From JAIVGV01 sp036389335 (GTDB lineage: Bacteria; Acidobacteriota; Blastocatellia; Pyrinomonadales; Pyrinomonadaceae), in assembly GCA_036389335.1 (NCBI GenBank), contig DASVQC010000012.1:14063-78062 (forward strand): 64,000 nt of DNA, in the 5' to 3' direction. Positions 34,537 to 43,030 of the stretch are shown here, piece after piece. The notes beneath the pieces were generated by a model. The model saw only the letters and a list, made by a program, of their open reading frames with translations, did not search any database and was not told where the DNA came from. The stretch's first letter is position 1, and every line of letters begins with the position of its first letter. The position numbers and the translations under genes were made by a program.

Positions 34537-34686
34537 GCGGTTAGCTGTCAGCCAGAACAAAGCGGTTAGCGGTTAGCTGTCAGCCAGAATAAAGCGACGC
34601 CAACCGTTGACGGCTAGCACTCGACGCCGACGGCCAGCAGTTCAGTCAGTAGCTAACAGCTAACAGCTAACAGCTAACAGCTATTT
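34537..34686. repeat. Heptad palindrome, gttagct family, with an internal 27-bp duplication
   Basis: The left part has two near-identical copies of gcggttagctgtcagccaga followed by aNaaagcg. The right arm is four tandem cagctaa units followed by a T run. It begins 6 bp after the propeller-protein stop. Confidence 0.85.
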
Positions 34687-34715
34687 TTGACTCGCCTCCG
34701 GGCGCGTGCTAGTGT
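34687..34715 (+). promoter_or_regulatory. Promoter of the site-2 protease-trpS-scpAB run
   Basis: TTGACT at 34687, a 17-bp spacer and TAGTGT at 34710. The TTGACT directly abuts the T run of the preceding heptad array. Confidence 0.45.
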
Positions 34716-34762
34716 GGCGGGTCGAAGCGCGCGGGGTCGGCGAGAGACGGTTGTGAGTCGGC

Positions 34763-35452
34763 ATGAATGCTCCTAACATCGGCGAATTCGTCCTCTTCAT
34801 GGTCGCGCTCATCTTCTCGCTCTCGCTGCACGAGATGATGCACGCGTGGATGTCCGACCGCTTCGGAGACGATCTGGCGCGCCATCAGGGGCGCATCTCG
34901 CTCAACCCCGTCACCCACGTCGACCCCATCGGGACGCTGCTGTTCCCGGCGCTCGCGTTCTTCACGGGCGGCGGCTTCCTCGGCTGGGCGCGACCGACGC
35001 CGGTCAACCCGCTCGCGTGGCGCAACAAGCGCGTGGCGAACTTCTGGGTCTCCATCGCGGGCGTGCTCGGCAACCTCTCGATCGCGCTGGTCGTCGGCGT
35101 CACGATCCGCGTCCTCTACGAGACCCGCGTCATCACGCTCGGCGAGACTTCGTGGCTCGCGGCGGTGAACCCGCAATCGACGCTGACGGACGGCTTGGCG
35201 GCGCTGCTCAGCGTGTTCTTCATGATGAACGTGGGGCTCGCGGTCTTTAACCTGCTGCCGATCCCGCCGCTCGATGGGAGTAAGATTCTGGCGAGCATCC
35301 TGCCGGAGAGTTTCGAGCCGGCGCTGAACTCGCTCGACCGGGTCGGCTTCATGCTGCTCTTCGTCGCGGCCTTCACGGGCGTCTTCGGCGCGATCTTCCG
35401 CGTCATCATCCCCGCGGCGTGGAGAATCGTCTTCCTCGGAGCGTTGGGCTGA
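34763..35452 (+). CDS. Site-2 protease family (M50) membrane peptidase
   Basis: Integral membrane zinc protease, 229 residues, about five helices. The zinc motif HEMMH is at residues 23-27 within the first helix, and the third ligand region appears as NLLPIPPLDGSKIL. It belongs to the small rhomboid-like S2P class lacking a PDZ domain. Its substrate is unknown; it could cleave membrane-bound regulators. It overlaps or abuts trpS by 1 bp and heads the scpAB run, a conserved gene order in several phyla. Confidence 0.9.
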   Translation: MNAPNIGEFVLFMVALIFSLSLHEMMHAWMSDRFGDDLARHQGRISLNPVTHVDPIGTLLFPALAFFTGGGFLGWARPTPVNPLAWRNKRVANFWVSIAGVLGNLSIALVVGVTIRVLYETRVITLGETSWLAAVNPQSTLTDGLAALLSVFFMMNVGLAVFNLLPIPPLDGSKILASILPESFEPALNSLDRVGFMLLFVAAFTGVFGAIFRVIIPAAWRIVFLGALG

Positions 35453-35453
35453 C

Positions 35454-36443
35454 ATGAAAAGGATTTTCAGCGGCGCGCAGCCGACCGGCAACTTCCACCT
35501 CGGCAACTACCTCGGCGCGCTGCGCAACTGGGTCGAGTTGCAGCACGAGTACGAGAGCCTCTTCTGCATCGTCAACCTGCACGCCATCACCCTGCCGCAG
35601 GACCCGAAGTCGCTGGCCGCGAAGACGCGCGATCTGGCGCGCGTCTACCTCGCCGCCGGCATCGACCCGAAGGTCTCGCTCGTCTTCGTCCAGTCGGACG
35701 TGCCCGAGCACGCCGAGCTGGCGTGGGTACTCAACTGCGTGGCGCGCGTCGCCGAGCTTGAGCGCATGACGCAGTTCAAGGAGAAGGCGGCGAAGCAGCG
35801 CGAGGGCGTCGGCGCTGGAGTACTCAACTACCCGGTGCTGATGGCGGCGGACATCCTCCTCTATCAAACCGATCTCGTCCCCGTCGGCCACGACCAGAAG
35901 CAGCACCTCGAACTGACGCGCGACATCGCCGGGCGTTTCAACCGCGACTACGGCGAGACGTTCCGCGTGCCCGAGCCCTTCATCCCGAAGGTCGGCGCGA
36001 AGATTCAGTCGCTCGCGGAACCTTTGAAGAAGATGTCGAAGTCGGACGAGAACGCCGCCGGGAGCATCTTCCTGCTCGACGACGCCGACGCCGTGCGCCG
36101 CAAGTTCAAGCGCGCCGTCACCGACTCCGGCACGGAGATTCGCTTCGACGAGCGGCGACCGGCCATCACGAACCTGCTGACCATCTACCAACTCCTGACG
36201 GGCAAGCAGCCCGCGGAGGTCGAGGCCAACTTCGAGGGGAAGGGCTACGCGCAGTTGAAGTCGGAGCTGGCGGAGGCGACCGTCGAGTTCTTGCGACCGC
36301 TTCAGGAGCGGGCGCGCGGCTACTCGGACGAGGAGCTGGATCGCACGCTCGGCGAAGGGCGCGAGCGCGCGCAACAGATCGCGCGCCGCACGCTCGACGA
36401 CGTGAAGTCGCGGCTCGGGCTCGTCGGGGCGCGCGGCGCCTGA
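35454..36443 (+). CDS. trpS: Tryptophanyl-tRNA synthetase
   Basis: Class Ic tRNA synthetase, 329 residues. HIGH-like motif PTGNFHLGNYLG is near residue 8 and KMSKSDEN near 195. The tryptophan-pocket segments DLVPVGHDQKQHLELTRDIA and QSDVPEHAELAWVLNC are intact. The ATG is one base after the site-2 protease stop, so the two are translationally linked. scpA follows after 22 bp. Confidence 0.97.
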   Translation: MKRIFSGAQPTGNFHLGNYLGALRNWVELQHEYESLFCIVNLHAITLPQDPKSLAAKTRDLARVYLAAGIDPKVSLVFVQSDVPEHAELAWVLNCVARVAELERMTQFKEKAAKQREGVGAGVLNYPVLMAADILLYQTDLVPVGHDQKQHLELTRDIAGRFNRDYGETFRVPEPFIPKVGAKIQSLAEPLKKMSKSDENAAGSIFLLDDADAVRRKFKRAVTDSGTEIRFDERRPAITNLLTIYQLLTGKQPAEVEANFEGKGYAQLKSELAEATVEFLRPLQERARGYSDEELDRTLGEGRERAQQIARRTLDDVKSRLGLVGARGA

Positions 36444-36465
36444 GCCGTAGTTAAAATTTTTGTCT

Positions 36466-37380
36466 ATGGAAGAAGCGGAAGAAATGTTGGGTGGCGAAGG
36501 CGCGCACGGAGAAGGGGGCGCGCGCGCGGACGCGGCCTCCGCGCCGGGCGCGGGCGTCGCCGCGGCCCAGTCGGAAGGCGCTTCGGCGTCGGCGTCGGGT
36601 GAAGAGCCCGAGGCCGCGATGCTGAACGTGGCGGGCGCGCGCCCCGAGATCACGACCGAGCGCGGCGAGGGGGGCGACGAGCTGAAGCTCCGCCTCGGCG
36701 AGTTCGCCGGCCCGCTCGACCTGTTGCTCTACCTCATCCGGCAGGAGCAGGTGGACATCTACGACATCCCCGTCGCGCGCATCACGGACGAGTACCTGCG
36801 CTACATACAGGTGATGAAGCAGATGGACATCGCCGTGGTGAGCGAGTTTCTGGTGATGGCCGCGCAGCTCATCGAGATCAAGTCGAAGATGCTCCTGCCG
36901 CCCGATCCGCTCGCCGCCGCGGGCGCGGAGGATCAGGAAGACCCGCGCAAGGAGCTGATCGACCGGCTGCTCGAACACCAGAAGTTCAAGGCGGCGGCGC
37001 AGATGCTCTGGTCGCGCGCGACGGTCGAGCAGGGGGTCTTCACGCGCGCGCCCATCGAGACCGACAAGTCGAACCCGGAGGTGGCCGTCGGCGTCTTCGA
37101 TCTGCTGCGGGTCTTTCAGGAGATTCTCGCGCGCAAGAAGCAGGAAGTGCTCTTGGAGATCGAGCGCGACGAGGTGACGATGGCGCAGATGTTGGAGAGG
37201 CTGCGCAACATGATCCTCTCGGCGGGCGAGCTGAACCTCCGTCAATTCTTCGAGCGCGCCGAGTCGCGCCGCGAATTAGTCCTCGCCTTCCTCTCGGTGC
37301 TGGAGCTCGTCCGCACGACCGAGGTCAGGCTCACGCAGGAGAAGACCTTCGGCGACATCTTTATGCGCGTCGCGAGCTGA
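36466..37380 (+). CDS. scpA: Segregation and condensation protein A
   Basis: Kleisin subunit of the SMC-ScpAB condensin, 304 residues from ATG 36466 (an in-frame TTG lies at 36460). The kleisin core starts near residue 67 with LRLGEFAGPLDLLLYLIRQEQVDIYDIPVARIT and the C-terminal winged helix is near 250-300. The first 66 residues are an Ala/Glu/Gly-rich extension absent from most ScpA proteins. It lies 14 bp before scpB. Confidence 0.95.
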   Translation: MEEAEEMLGGEGAHGEGGARADAASAPGAGVAAAQSEGASASASGEEPEAAMLNVAGARPEITTERGEGGDELKLRLGEFAGPLDLLLYLIRQEQVDIYDIPVARITDEYLRYIQVMKQMDIAVVSEFLVMAAQLIEIKSKMLLPPDPLAAAGAEDQEDPRKELIDRLLEHQKFKAAAQMLWSRATVEQGVFTRAPIETDKSNPEVAVGVFDLLRVFQEILARKKQEVLLEIERDEVTMAQMLERLRNMILSAGELNLRQFFERAESRRELVLAFLSVLELVRTTEVRLTQEKTFGDIFMRVAS

Positions 37381-37394
37381 CGCAGACGAAAGCC

Positions 37395-38291
37395 ATGAGC
37401 AGAAAACGCAGAGAACCGAAAGACATCGCCGCCGCCGCGCGGGCCGAGGCGGCGCAGCCCGACGGGGAGCTTGATCTGACAGCCGAGCCGTGGGCCACCC
37501 CCGACGCGACCACGCTTTCCGATCGGTCGGGGGTCTTCGCGCCCCCGCGCGACGAGGCCGACGACGCGGGCGAAGAGGCCGACGCGGCGGGCGAAGACGG
37601 CGAAGCGCCCGAGGACGTGGACGACGAGATCGTGCTCCACGACGCCGACGCCGAAGACCTCGCCGAGCGCATGCAGGCGCTCGAACGCGAGCGGCGCGAG
37701 CGCGCGGGCGACGCCGCGGGCGACGACGACGGGATCGCGCCGGGCGGCCAGCCGCGCAGCATGGCCGAGCTGATGGGCATCATCGAGGCGCTCGTCTTCG
37801 TCTCGGAAGAGCCGATCTCGGCGAAGACGCTCGCGGAAGTTCTGCGCGAGGAGCGTGGGTGGGTGGAGGTGGCGGTGCAGGAGTTGGCGAAGGAGTTCAA
37901 CGAGCGCAACGCCGGGCTGATGCTGCGCGAGGTGGCGGGCGGGTGGCAGTTCGCCACGCGCGCCGAGCACCACGAGCACGTCCGCGCCTTCCTCAAGTCG
38001 CGCCCGTCGGCCAAGCTCTCGCTCGCCGCGCTCGAAACGCTCGCCGTCATCGCCTACAAGCAGCCGATCACGATCCCCGAAATCCTTGAGATACGCGGCG
38101 TGCAGTCGTCTTCGGCGATCAAGACGCTTCTGGACAAGCGGCTCATCGTCGCGAAGGGGCGCAAGGAGGTCGTCGGGCGACCGATGATGTACGGCACGTC
38201 GAAAGACTTCATGTTGCAGTTCGGCCTGAAAGACCTCTCCGAGCTGCCGAACTTCGAAGACTTCGAGGACTTGACCGGCGGCGCAGGGTGA
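37395..38291 (+). CDS. scpB: Segregation and condensation protein B
   Basis: Partner of ScpA on SMC, 298 residues. The N-terminal 115 residues are acidic low complexity (EEADAAGEDGEAPEDVDDE). The two winged-helix domains begin at MGIIEALVFVSEEPIS and continue with LETLAVIAYKQPITIPEI and RGVQSSSAIKTLLDKRLI, the family signature. The stop is followed within 3 bp by a heptad array. Confidence 0.95.
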   Translation: MSRKRREPKDIAAAARAEAAQPDGELDLTAEPWATPDATTLSDRSGVFAPPRDEADDAGEEADAAGEDGEAPEDVDDEIVLHDADAEDLAERMQALERERRERAGDAAGDDDGIAPGGQPRSMAELMGIIEALVFVSEEPISAKTLAEVLREERGWVEVAVQELAKEFNERNAGLMLREVAGGWQFATRAEHHEHVRAFLKSRPSAKLSLAALETLAVIAYKQPITIPEILEIRGVQSSSAIKTLLDKRLIVAKGRKEVVGRPMMYGTSKDFMLQFGLKDLSELPNFEDFEDLTGGAG

Positions 38292-38293
38292 GG

Positions 38294-38411
38294 AAGCGGT
38301 TAGCTGATAGCTGTTAGCTAATAGCTGTTAGCTCTTAGCTAATCGCCGTTAGCACGAGTGGTCAGACGTTTTCGGTTTGGCTAACAGCTAACAGCTATCA
38401 GCTAACGGCTC
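38294..38411. repeat. Heptad palindrome, gttagct family
   Basis: The left arm has units such as agctgat, agctgtt and agctaat; the right arm has ctaacag, ctatcag and ctaacgg. It begins 3 bp after the scpB stop and ends 10 bp before the next ATG. Confidence 0.9.
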
Positions 38412-38421
38412 GGTACTCATT

Positions 38422-38928
38422 ATGACCAACGAGCAGCACAACAAGTATCTCGGCGTCGCCTTCCTCGTCCACGGCGGCTTACAAGTCCTCATGATGCTGT
38501 TTTTCGCGATCATGTTCGGCGGCATCATGGTGCTGATCCCGAACCAGCCGGGCAGGCCCGAGCCGCCGCGCGCATTCTTCCTCGTCGTGATGGGGTTCGT
38601 CGTGATGGTGCAGTCGATCTTCGCCGCGCCGTCGTTCGTCGCCGCCTACGCGCTGCTCAAGCGCAAATCGTGGGCGCGCCTGAGCGCCATCATCGCGGCG
38701 GTGCTGTCGGCGATGAACGTGCCCATCGGGACGGCGGTCTGCGTCTACGCGCTCTGGTTCTTCTTCGGCGAGAACTGGAAAGAGGTCTACCAGCCCGCGC
38801 TCGCGGGGGCGGGCGGCGCGCGCTCGCAACTGCCCGGTCGGGCGGACGGCGCGGCGTGGGCGGTGAACCAGAGCCGCGAGCCGTCGAATACTTACGCGCC
38901 CCCGCCCCAGCCCCCGGACTGGCGTTGA
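38422..38928 (+). CDS. Small membrane protein of unknown function
   Basis: 168 residues with three to four hydrophobic segments (FLVHGGLQVLMMLFFAIMFGGIMVL, FFLVVMGFVVMVQSIF, LSAIIAAVLSAMNVPIGTAVCVYALW). The C-terminus is a soluble Pro/Gly/Ser-rich tail ending PPPQPPDWR. No family is recognised. No Shine-Dalgarno is visible before the ATG, where the array ends. It lies between scpB and rluB and may be read through from them. Confidence 0.7.
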   Translation: MTNEQHNKYLGVAFLVHGGLQVLMMLFFAIMFGGIMVLIPNQPGRPEPPRAFFLVVMGFVVMVQSIFAAPSFVAAYALLKRKSWARLSAIIAAVLSAMNVPIGTAVCVYALWFFFGENWKEVYQPALAGAGGARSQLPGRADGAAWAVNQSREPSNTYAPPPQPPDWR

Positions 38929-38949
38929 GAAGTTCTGGAAAGGTTAGCG

Positions 38950-39840
38950 ATGGAAGAGCGACTGCAAAAACTGATCGCGACCGCGGGGATCGCCTCGCGC
39001 CGCGCCGCCGAAGAGTTGATCGCGGCGGGCGAGGTGACGGTCAACGGGAAGACTGTGACCGAGCCCGGCACGAAGGCCGATCCGGCGCGCGATCACATCA
39101 AGGTGCGCGGTAGGCTCATCAACGCGCTGCTCGCCGAGCGCGAGAAGACGTACGTCTTGCTCAACAAGCCGCGCGGCTACCTCGCGAGCCTCGCAGACCC
39201 GGAGGGCCGCCCGCTCGTCTCTGAACTCGTCCCCGCCTCGCTCGGACGCCTCCACCCGGTCGGGCGGCTCGACTTCAACACCGAAGGGCTGCTCATCCTG
39301 ACCAACGACGGCGAGCTGACGAACTTCATCACGGCGGCGCGCAACAAGGTCGAGAAGGTTTACGAGGTGAAGGTCAAGGGCGTGCCCCCGGAGGCCGCGG
39401 TCGAGCGGCTGCGGCGCGGCATCGTCCTCGAAGACGGGACGCGCACCGCGCCCGCCGTCGTCGAGCGCACGGGCGAGACGAAGACGAACACGTGGTTCGA
39501 GGTCATCCTGCACGAGGGGCGCAACCAGCAGATTCGCAGGATGTTCGACGCCGTCGGCCATTCCGTGTTGAAGCTGCGGCGCGTCAGGATCGGGAGCCTG
39601 CGCGACGAACGATTGCCGACCGGCGCGTGGCGGCATTTGATGCCGGGCGAGGTGGCGAGCCTCCGACGCGGCGACGCGCGGCGCGGGGGCGGCGCGGAGT
39701 CGGCGAAAGGCGGCGCGGGGCGCGTCGGGCGCGGCGGAAAATCTGCCGCGGGGCCGCGGCGCGAGCCGCAGCGCGGGCCGGGTAAAAAATCGGCGCGCGG
39801 GGCGGCGAAAGCGCGCGGGGCGGGTCACGCTCGCGGCTGA
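38950..39840 (+). CDS. rluB: Pseudouridine synthase, RsuA/RluB/E/F family
   Basis: 23S rRNA pseudouridine synthase, 296 residues. An S4 RNA-binding domain (about 1-60: ERLQKLIATAGIASRRAAEELI) precedes the catalytic domain with its active aspartate in GRLDFNTEGLLILTNDG and the KVYEVKVKG and NTWFEVILHEGRNQQIRRM motifs. The last 70 residues are a Gly/Arg/Lys-rich disordered tail. Downstream of scpB is the usual place for rluB. Subfamily (RluB rather than RsuA) rests on this context. Confidence 0.93.
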   Translation: MEERLQKLIATAGIASRRAAEELIAAGEVTVNGKTVTEPGTKADPARDHIKVRGRLINALLAEREKTYVLLNKPRGYLASLADPEGRPLVSELVPASLGRLHPVGRLDFNTEGLLILTNDGELTNFITAARNKVEKVYEVKVKGVPPEAAVERLRRGIVLEDGTRTAPAVVERTGETKTNTWFEVILHEGRNQQIRRMFDAVGHSVLKLRRVRIGSLRDERLPTGAWRHLMPGEVASLRRGDARRGGGAESAKGGAGRVGRGGKSAAGPRREPQRGPGKKSARGAAKARGAGHARG

Positions 39841-39862
39841 AGCTGGGTTAGAATAAAAGGTC

Positions 39863-39917
39863 AGGCGAACGGCGACAAAAGTCGGTGGTTGCGGTCTGTC
39901 ACCGTCCGCCTTTTTTG
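39863..39917 (+). terminator. Intrinsic terminator after rluB
   Basis: aggcgaacggcgaca (39863-39877) pairs with tgtcaccgtccgcct (39897-39911), with two wobbles, followed by a T run. Confidence 0.75.
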
Positions 39918-39949
39918 TGTTTACGGATCGAGGGGGGTTATTCCGAGCG

Positions 39950-41095
39950 ATGAACTTCGACCTGACCGAAGAGCAGCAGCAGATCAAGGCGAGCGTCAGA
40001 GAGTTTGCCGAGGGCGAGATCGCGCCCCACGTCAGAGAGTGGGACGACGCGCAGCACTTCCCCGTGGAGCTCGTGCCGAAGCTCGCCGAGCAGGGCTTCA
40101 TGGGCGTCATCTTCCCGGAAGAGTACGGCGGGGCGGGGATGGGCTACGTCGAGTACGTGACGATCATCGAGGAGCTGTCGAGGGTTGACGGCTCGGTCGG
40201 CATCTCCGTCGCCGCGCACAACTCGCTCTGCTCGAACCACATCTTCATGTTCGGCTCGGAGGAGCAGCGGCGGAAGTACCTCGTGCCGCTCGCGCGCGGC
40301 GAAAAGCTCGGCGCGTGGGGACTGACCGAGCCGGGCGCGGGATCGGACGCGTCGGGTACGCGCACGACCGCCGTCAGGCAGGACGGCGGCTGGCTGGTCA
40401 ACGGCGCGAAGAACTTCATCACGCACGCCATCACGGGCGACACCTGCGTCGCCGTCGCCTCGACCGACCGCGCGATGCGCTCGAAGGGCATCACCGCCTT
40501 CATCTTCGAGAAGGGGACGAAGGGGTTCGGGCCGGGCAAGAAGGAGGACAAGCTCGGCCTGCGCGCCTCCGAGACGGCGAGCGTCATCTTCGAAGACTGC
40601 TTCATCCCGGACGAGAACCGGCTCGGCCCCGAAGGCTTGGGCTTCATACAGGCGATGCAAATCCTCGACGGCGGGCGCATCTCGATTGCCGCGCTCGCCC
40701 TCGGCATCGCGCAGGGGGCCTACGAGTCCGCCGTCCGGTACTCGAAAGAGCGCCAGCAGTTCGGCAAGCCGATCTCCGAGTTTCAGGCGATCCAGTTCAA
40801 GCTCGCCGACATGGCGACGCAGATCGACGCGGCGCGACTGCTGACCTACCGCGCGGCCTACCTGAAAGACGAGGGGCGGAAGGTCACGAAGGAGTCTTCG
40901 ATGGCGAAGCTCTACGCCTCGGAGGTCTCGGTCAAAGTCTGCGAGGAGGCGATCCAGATTCACGGCGGCTACGGCTACACGAAGGACTACCCGCCCGAAA
41001 AATACTGGCGCGACTCCAAGCTCTGCACCATCGGCGAGGGCACCTCCGAGATTCAGCGCCTCATCATCGCCAAGCAGGTTCTGAGCGGCGTGTAG
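39950..41095 (+). CDS. Acyl-CoA dehydrogenase
   Basis: FAD enzyme of fatty-acid or branched-chain acyl-CoA oxidation, 381 residues from ATG 39950 (MNFDLTEEQQQIK). FAD-binding and family motifs are WGLTEPGAGSDASG, NGAKNFITHA, RQQFGKPISEFQ (as ERQQFGKP) and QIHGGYGYTKDYPPEKYWRD. The catalytic glutamate is expected in IGEGTSEIQ. It is 381 residues, like short/branched-chain or glutaryl members. Downstream genes for methylmalonyl-CoA metabolism suggest a role in propionate-yielding degradation. Confidence 0.93.
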   Translation: MNFDLTEEQQQIKASVREFAEGEIAPHVREWDDAQHFPVELVPKLAEQGFMGVIFPEEYGGAGMGYVEYVTIIEELSRVDGSVGISVAAHNSLCSNHIFMFGSEEQRRKYLVPLARGEKLGAWGLTEPGAGSDASGTRTTAVRQDGGWLVNGAKNFITHAITGDTCVAVASTDRAMRSKGITAFIFEKGTKGFGPGKKEDKLGLRASETASVIFEDCFIPDENRLGPEGLGFIQAMQILDGGRISIAALALGIAQGAYESAVRYSKERQQFGKPISEFQAIQFKLADMATQIDAARLLTYRAAYLKDEGRKVTKESSMAKLYASEVSVKVCEEAIQIHGGYGYTKDYPPEKYWRDSKLCTIGEGTSEIQRLIIAKQVLSGV

Positions 41096-41097
41096 TC

Positions 41098-41355
41098 ATG
41101 GACAGAGAGTTAAAAGACATCATCACCGAGTTGCGCCTGACCGCGATTTACGAAGAGGCGGACGAGGGCGGCTACGTCGGCTACATCGCCGAGTTGCCCG
41201 GCGCGAACACGCAGGGCGAGACGCTCGGCGAGGTGCGCGAGAATTTGCTCGAAGCGGTGCAGATGATTCTCGACGCGAACAGGGAAGAATCAGAGAAGCG
41301 GTTGGCCAAGAATTCGAAGGTGACGAAAGAGAGTCTGACCTTGCGTGCCGCCTGA
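41098..41355 (+). CDS. hicB: HicB-family antitoxin
   Basis: 85 residues. The HicB partial RNase-H-like fold is seen in YEEADEGGYVGYIAELPGA followed by TLGEVRENLLEAVQMIL. Residues after 65 may carry the DNA-binding or toxin-masking end. The ATG is 2 bp after the acyl-CoA dehydrogenase stop, so it is read in that transcript. hicA follows after 2 bp. This order (antitoxin first) is common in HicBA modules. Confidence 0.86.
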   Translation: MDRELKDIITELRLTAIYEEADEGGYVGYIAELPGANTQGETLGEVRENLLEAVQMILDANREESEKRLAKNSKVTKESLTLRAA

Positions 41356-41357
41356 TT

Positions 41358-41543
41358 ATGAAGCGGACGGACTTGATCCGGCACATCGAGTCGCACGGTT
41401 GTGTCTTCGTTCGTGAAGGCGGCAAGCATACTCTCTATAAGAACCCGGCCAACGGCGCTTTCTCTTCGGTGCCGCGACACCGAGAGGTCAAAGAGAATCT
41501 GGCGCGGAAGATATGTGACGACCTCGGCGTGCCGCGCCCTTAG
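41358..41543 (+). CDS. hicA: HicA-family mRNA interferase toxin
   Basis: 61 residues, the normal HicA length. The dsRBD-like fold has the catalytic histidine H24 in GGKHTLYKNP and the C-terminal SVPRHREVKENLARKICDDLGV that is the family signature. It should cleave mRNA when freed from HicB. The pair sits between acyl-CoA dehydrogenase and meaB without disturbing either reading frame. Confidence 0.9.
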   Translation: MKRTDLIRHIESHGCVFVREGGKHTLYKNPANGAFSSVPRHREVKENLARKICDDLGVPRP

Positions 41544-41557
41544 ATGAACATTTAGTT

Positions 41558-42511
41558 TTGAGCGCGACGACCACGACAACGGAACTCGAACGCATCCTCG
41601 CGGGCGACGCGCGGGCGGTGGCGCGCGCCATCTCGAAGGTCGAGGACAACGTCGAAGGGGCGGCGGGGCTGATGAAGTCGCTCTTCCCGCACACGGGGCG
41701 CGCGCTCGTCGTCGGCATCACGGGCTCGCCCGGCGCGGGCAAGTCTTCGCTGGTCGACAAGCTGGCGCTGCTTTACCGGGGCCGCGGCGAGCGCGTCGGG
41801 ATCGTCTGCGTCGATCCTTCGAGCCCATTTTCGGGCGGCGCGATCCTCGGCGACCGGATCAGGATGCAGACGCTGGGGCTCGACGCGGGCGTCTTCATCC
41901 GCTCGATGGCGACGCGCGGACACCTGGGAGGTCTGGCGCGCGCTTCGGTCGACGCCGTTTCGATCCTCGACGCCGCCGGGTACGAGAAGGTGATCGTCGA
42001 GACGGTGGGCGTCGGGCAGGACGAGGTCGAGATCGTGAAGGCGGCTGACGTTTCCGTAGTCGTGCTCGTGCCCGGCATGGGCGACGACGTGCAGGCCATC
42101 AAGGCGGGCATCATGGAGATCAGCGACGTCTTCGTCATCAACAAGGCCGACCGCGAAGGCGTCCTGCGCACCGAGAAGGAGCTCGAAGTCATGATGACGC
42201 TCGCGATGAGGCCCGACCACTGGGAGTCGCCCATCGTCAAGACCGTCGCCACCGAGAACAAGGGTATCGACGCGCTCGCCGCCGCCATCGAAAGCTACCG
42301 GGAGTTTCAGAAGAAGGGCGGCGAGAGCCTCGAACGCCGCACGTCGATCGCGCGCTGGCGCATTCTGGAACTGCTGCGCGAACGGCTGCTGGCGCGCGCC
42401 GTCGGCGGCGGGGGCGCGCACGCGCGGCTCGACGCGCTCGCGCACGAAGTCGCGGAGAAGCGGCGCGATCCGTATTCGGCAGTCGAACAGTTTTTGGAAG
42501 GAAGCGATTAG
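41558..42511 (+). CDS. meaB: Methylmalonyl-CoA mutase-associated GTPase MeaB
   Basis: G3E-type GTPase that loads and protects the B12 cofactor of methylmalonyl-CoA mutase; 317 residues. Walker A is GSPGAGKS (56-63), followed by VCVDPSSPFSGGAILGDRIRM, the VETVGVGQDEVEI switch and NKADREG. The start is a TTG at 41558 with no clear Shine-Dalgarno. The next gene is the epimerase of the same pathway. The TAG stop is inside the first unit of a heptad array. The mutase itself is not here. Confidence 0.94.
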   Translation: MSATTTTTELERILAGDARAVARAISKVEDNVEGAAGLMKSLFPHTGRALVVGITGSPGAGKSSLVDKLALLYRGRGERVGIVCVDPSSPFSGGAILGDRIRMQTLGLDAGVFIRSMATRGHLGGLARASVDAVSILDAAGYEKVIVETVGVGQDEVEIVKAADVSVVVLVPGMGDDVQAIKAGIMEISDVFVINKADREGVLRTEKELEVMMTLAMRPDHWESPIVKTVATENKGIDALAAAIESYREFQKKGGESLERRTSIARWRILELLRERLLARAVGGGGAHARLDALAHEVAEKRRDPYSAVEQFLEGSD

Positions 42512-42598
42512 CGATTAGCGATTAGCTGTTAGCTGTTAGCCGGACATGGGACGCGGGCTTTGCTGATTGCTGATTGCTGACAGCTAACAGCTAACACC
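42503..42598. repeat. Heptad palindrome, gttagct family, supplying the meaB stop
   Basis: Left arm units gcgatta (three) and gctgtta (two); right arm gctgatt, gctgatt, gctgaca, gctaaca. The first unit holds the TAG of meaB. The right edge is 6 bp before the ATG at 42605. Confidence 0.9.
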
Positions 42599-42604
42599 TT
42601 GGAC

Positions 42605-43030
42605 ATGAAGATCGAGCACATCGGGATCGCGACGCCGAAGATCGAGGACGCGCTCGCCTTCTGGCGCGACGCGCTCGGCCTGACGGTCGTGCACACGGAA
42701 GAGGTCGCGGAGCAGGGCGTGCGCGTGGCGATGCTGCCGGTCGGCGAGCCGCGCGTCGAGCTGTTGGAGCCGACGCACGCGGGATCGCCCGTGGCGAAGT
42801 TTCTGGAGAAGCGCGGCGCGGGCGTCCACCACATCGCCGTGCGCGTCGCCGACATCCGCGCGTCGCTCGCGCGCCTGAAGCGGCAGGGCGCGCGCCTCAT
42901 CGACGAGGAGCCGCGCGCGGGCGCGGAGGGGTGTCTCGTCGCGTTCGTCCACCCCGCCTCGGCGGGCGGCGTGCTGCTCGAACTGGTCGAGCGCGCGCCC
43001 GAAGTGGAGCAGTCAAGAAAGGGAGAGTAG
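42605..43030 (+). CDS. mce: Methylmalonyl-CoA epimerase (VOC superfamily)
   Basis: 141 residues from ATG 42605 (an in-frame TTG lies at 42599). Two VOC modules carry metal ligands in MKIEHIGIATP, the GVHHIAVRV histidine and the terminal LLELVE glutamate. VELLEPT is typical of epimerases converting (S)- to (R)-methylmalonyl-CoA. Context with meaB immediately upstream supports the assignment. No Shine-Dalgarno is visible; the heptad array occupies its place. Confidence 0.9.
   Translation: MKIEHIGIATPKIEDALAFWRDALGLTVVHTEEVAEQGVRVAMLPVGEPRVELLEPTHAGSPVAKFLEKRGAGVHHIAVRVADIRASLARLKRQGARLIDEEPRAGAEGCLVAFVHPASAGGVLLELVERAPEVEQSRKGE

Noticed and set aside
39841..39949. tRNA-like stretch after rluB
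   Set aside because: The pairing resolves as a terminator hairpin with a T run; no cloverleaf or TpsiC arm could be drawn. No tRNA gene was found elsewhere in the window.
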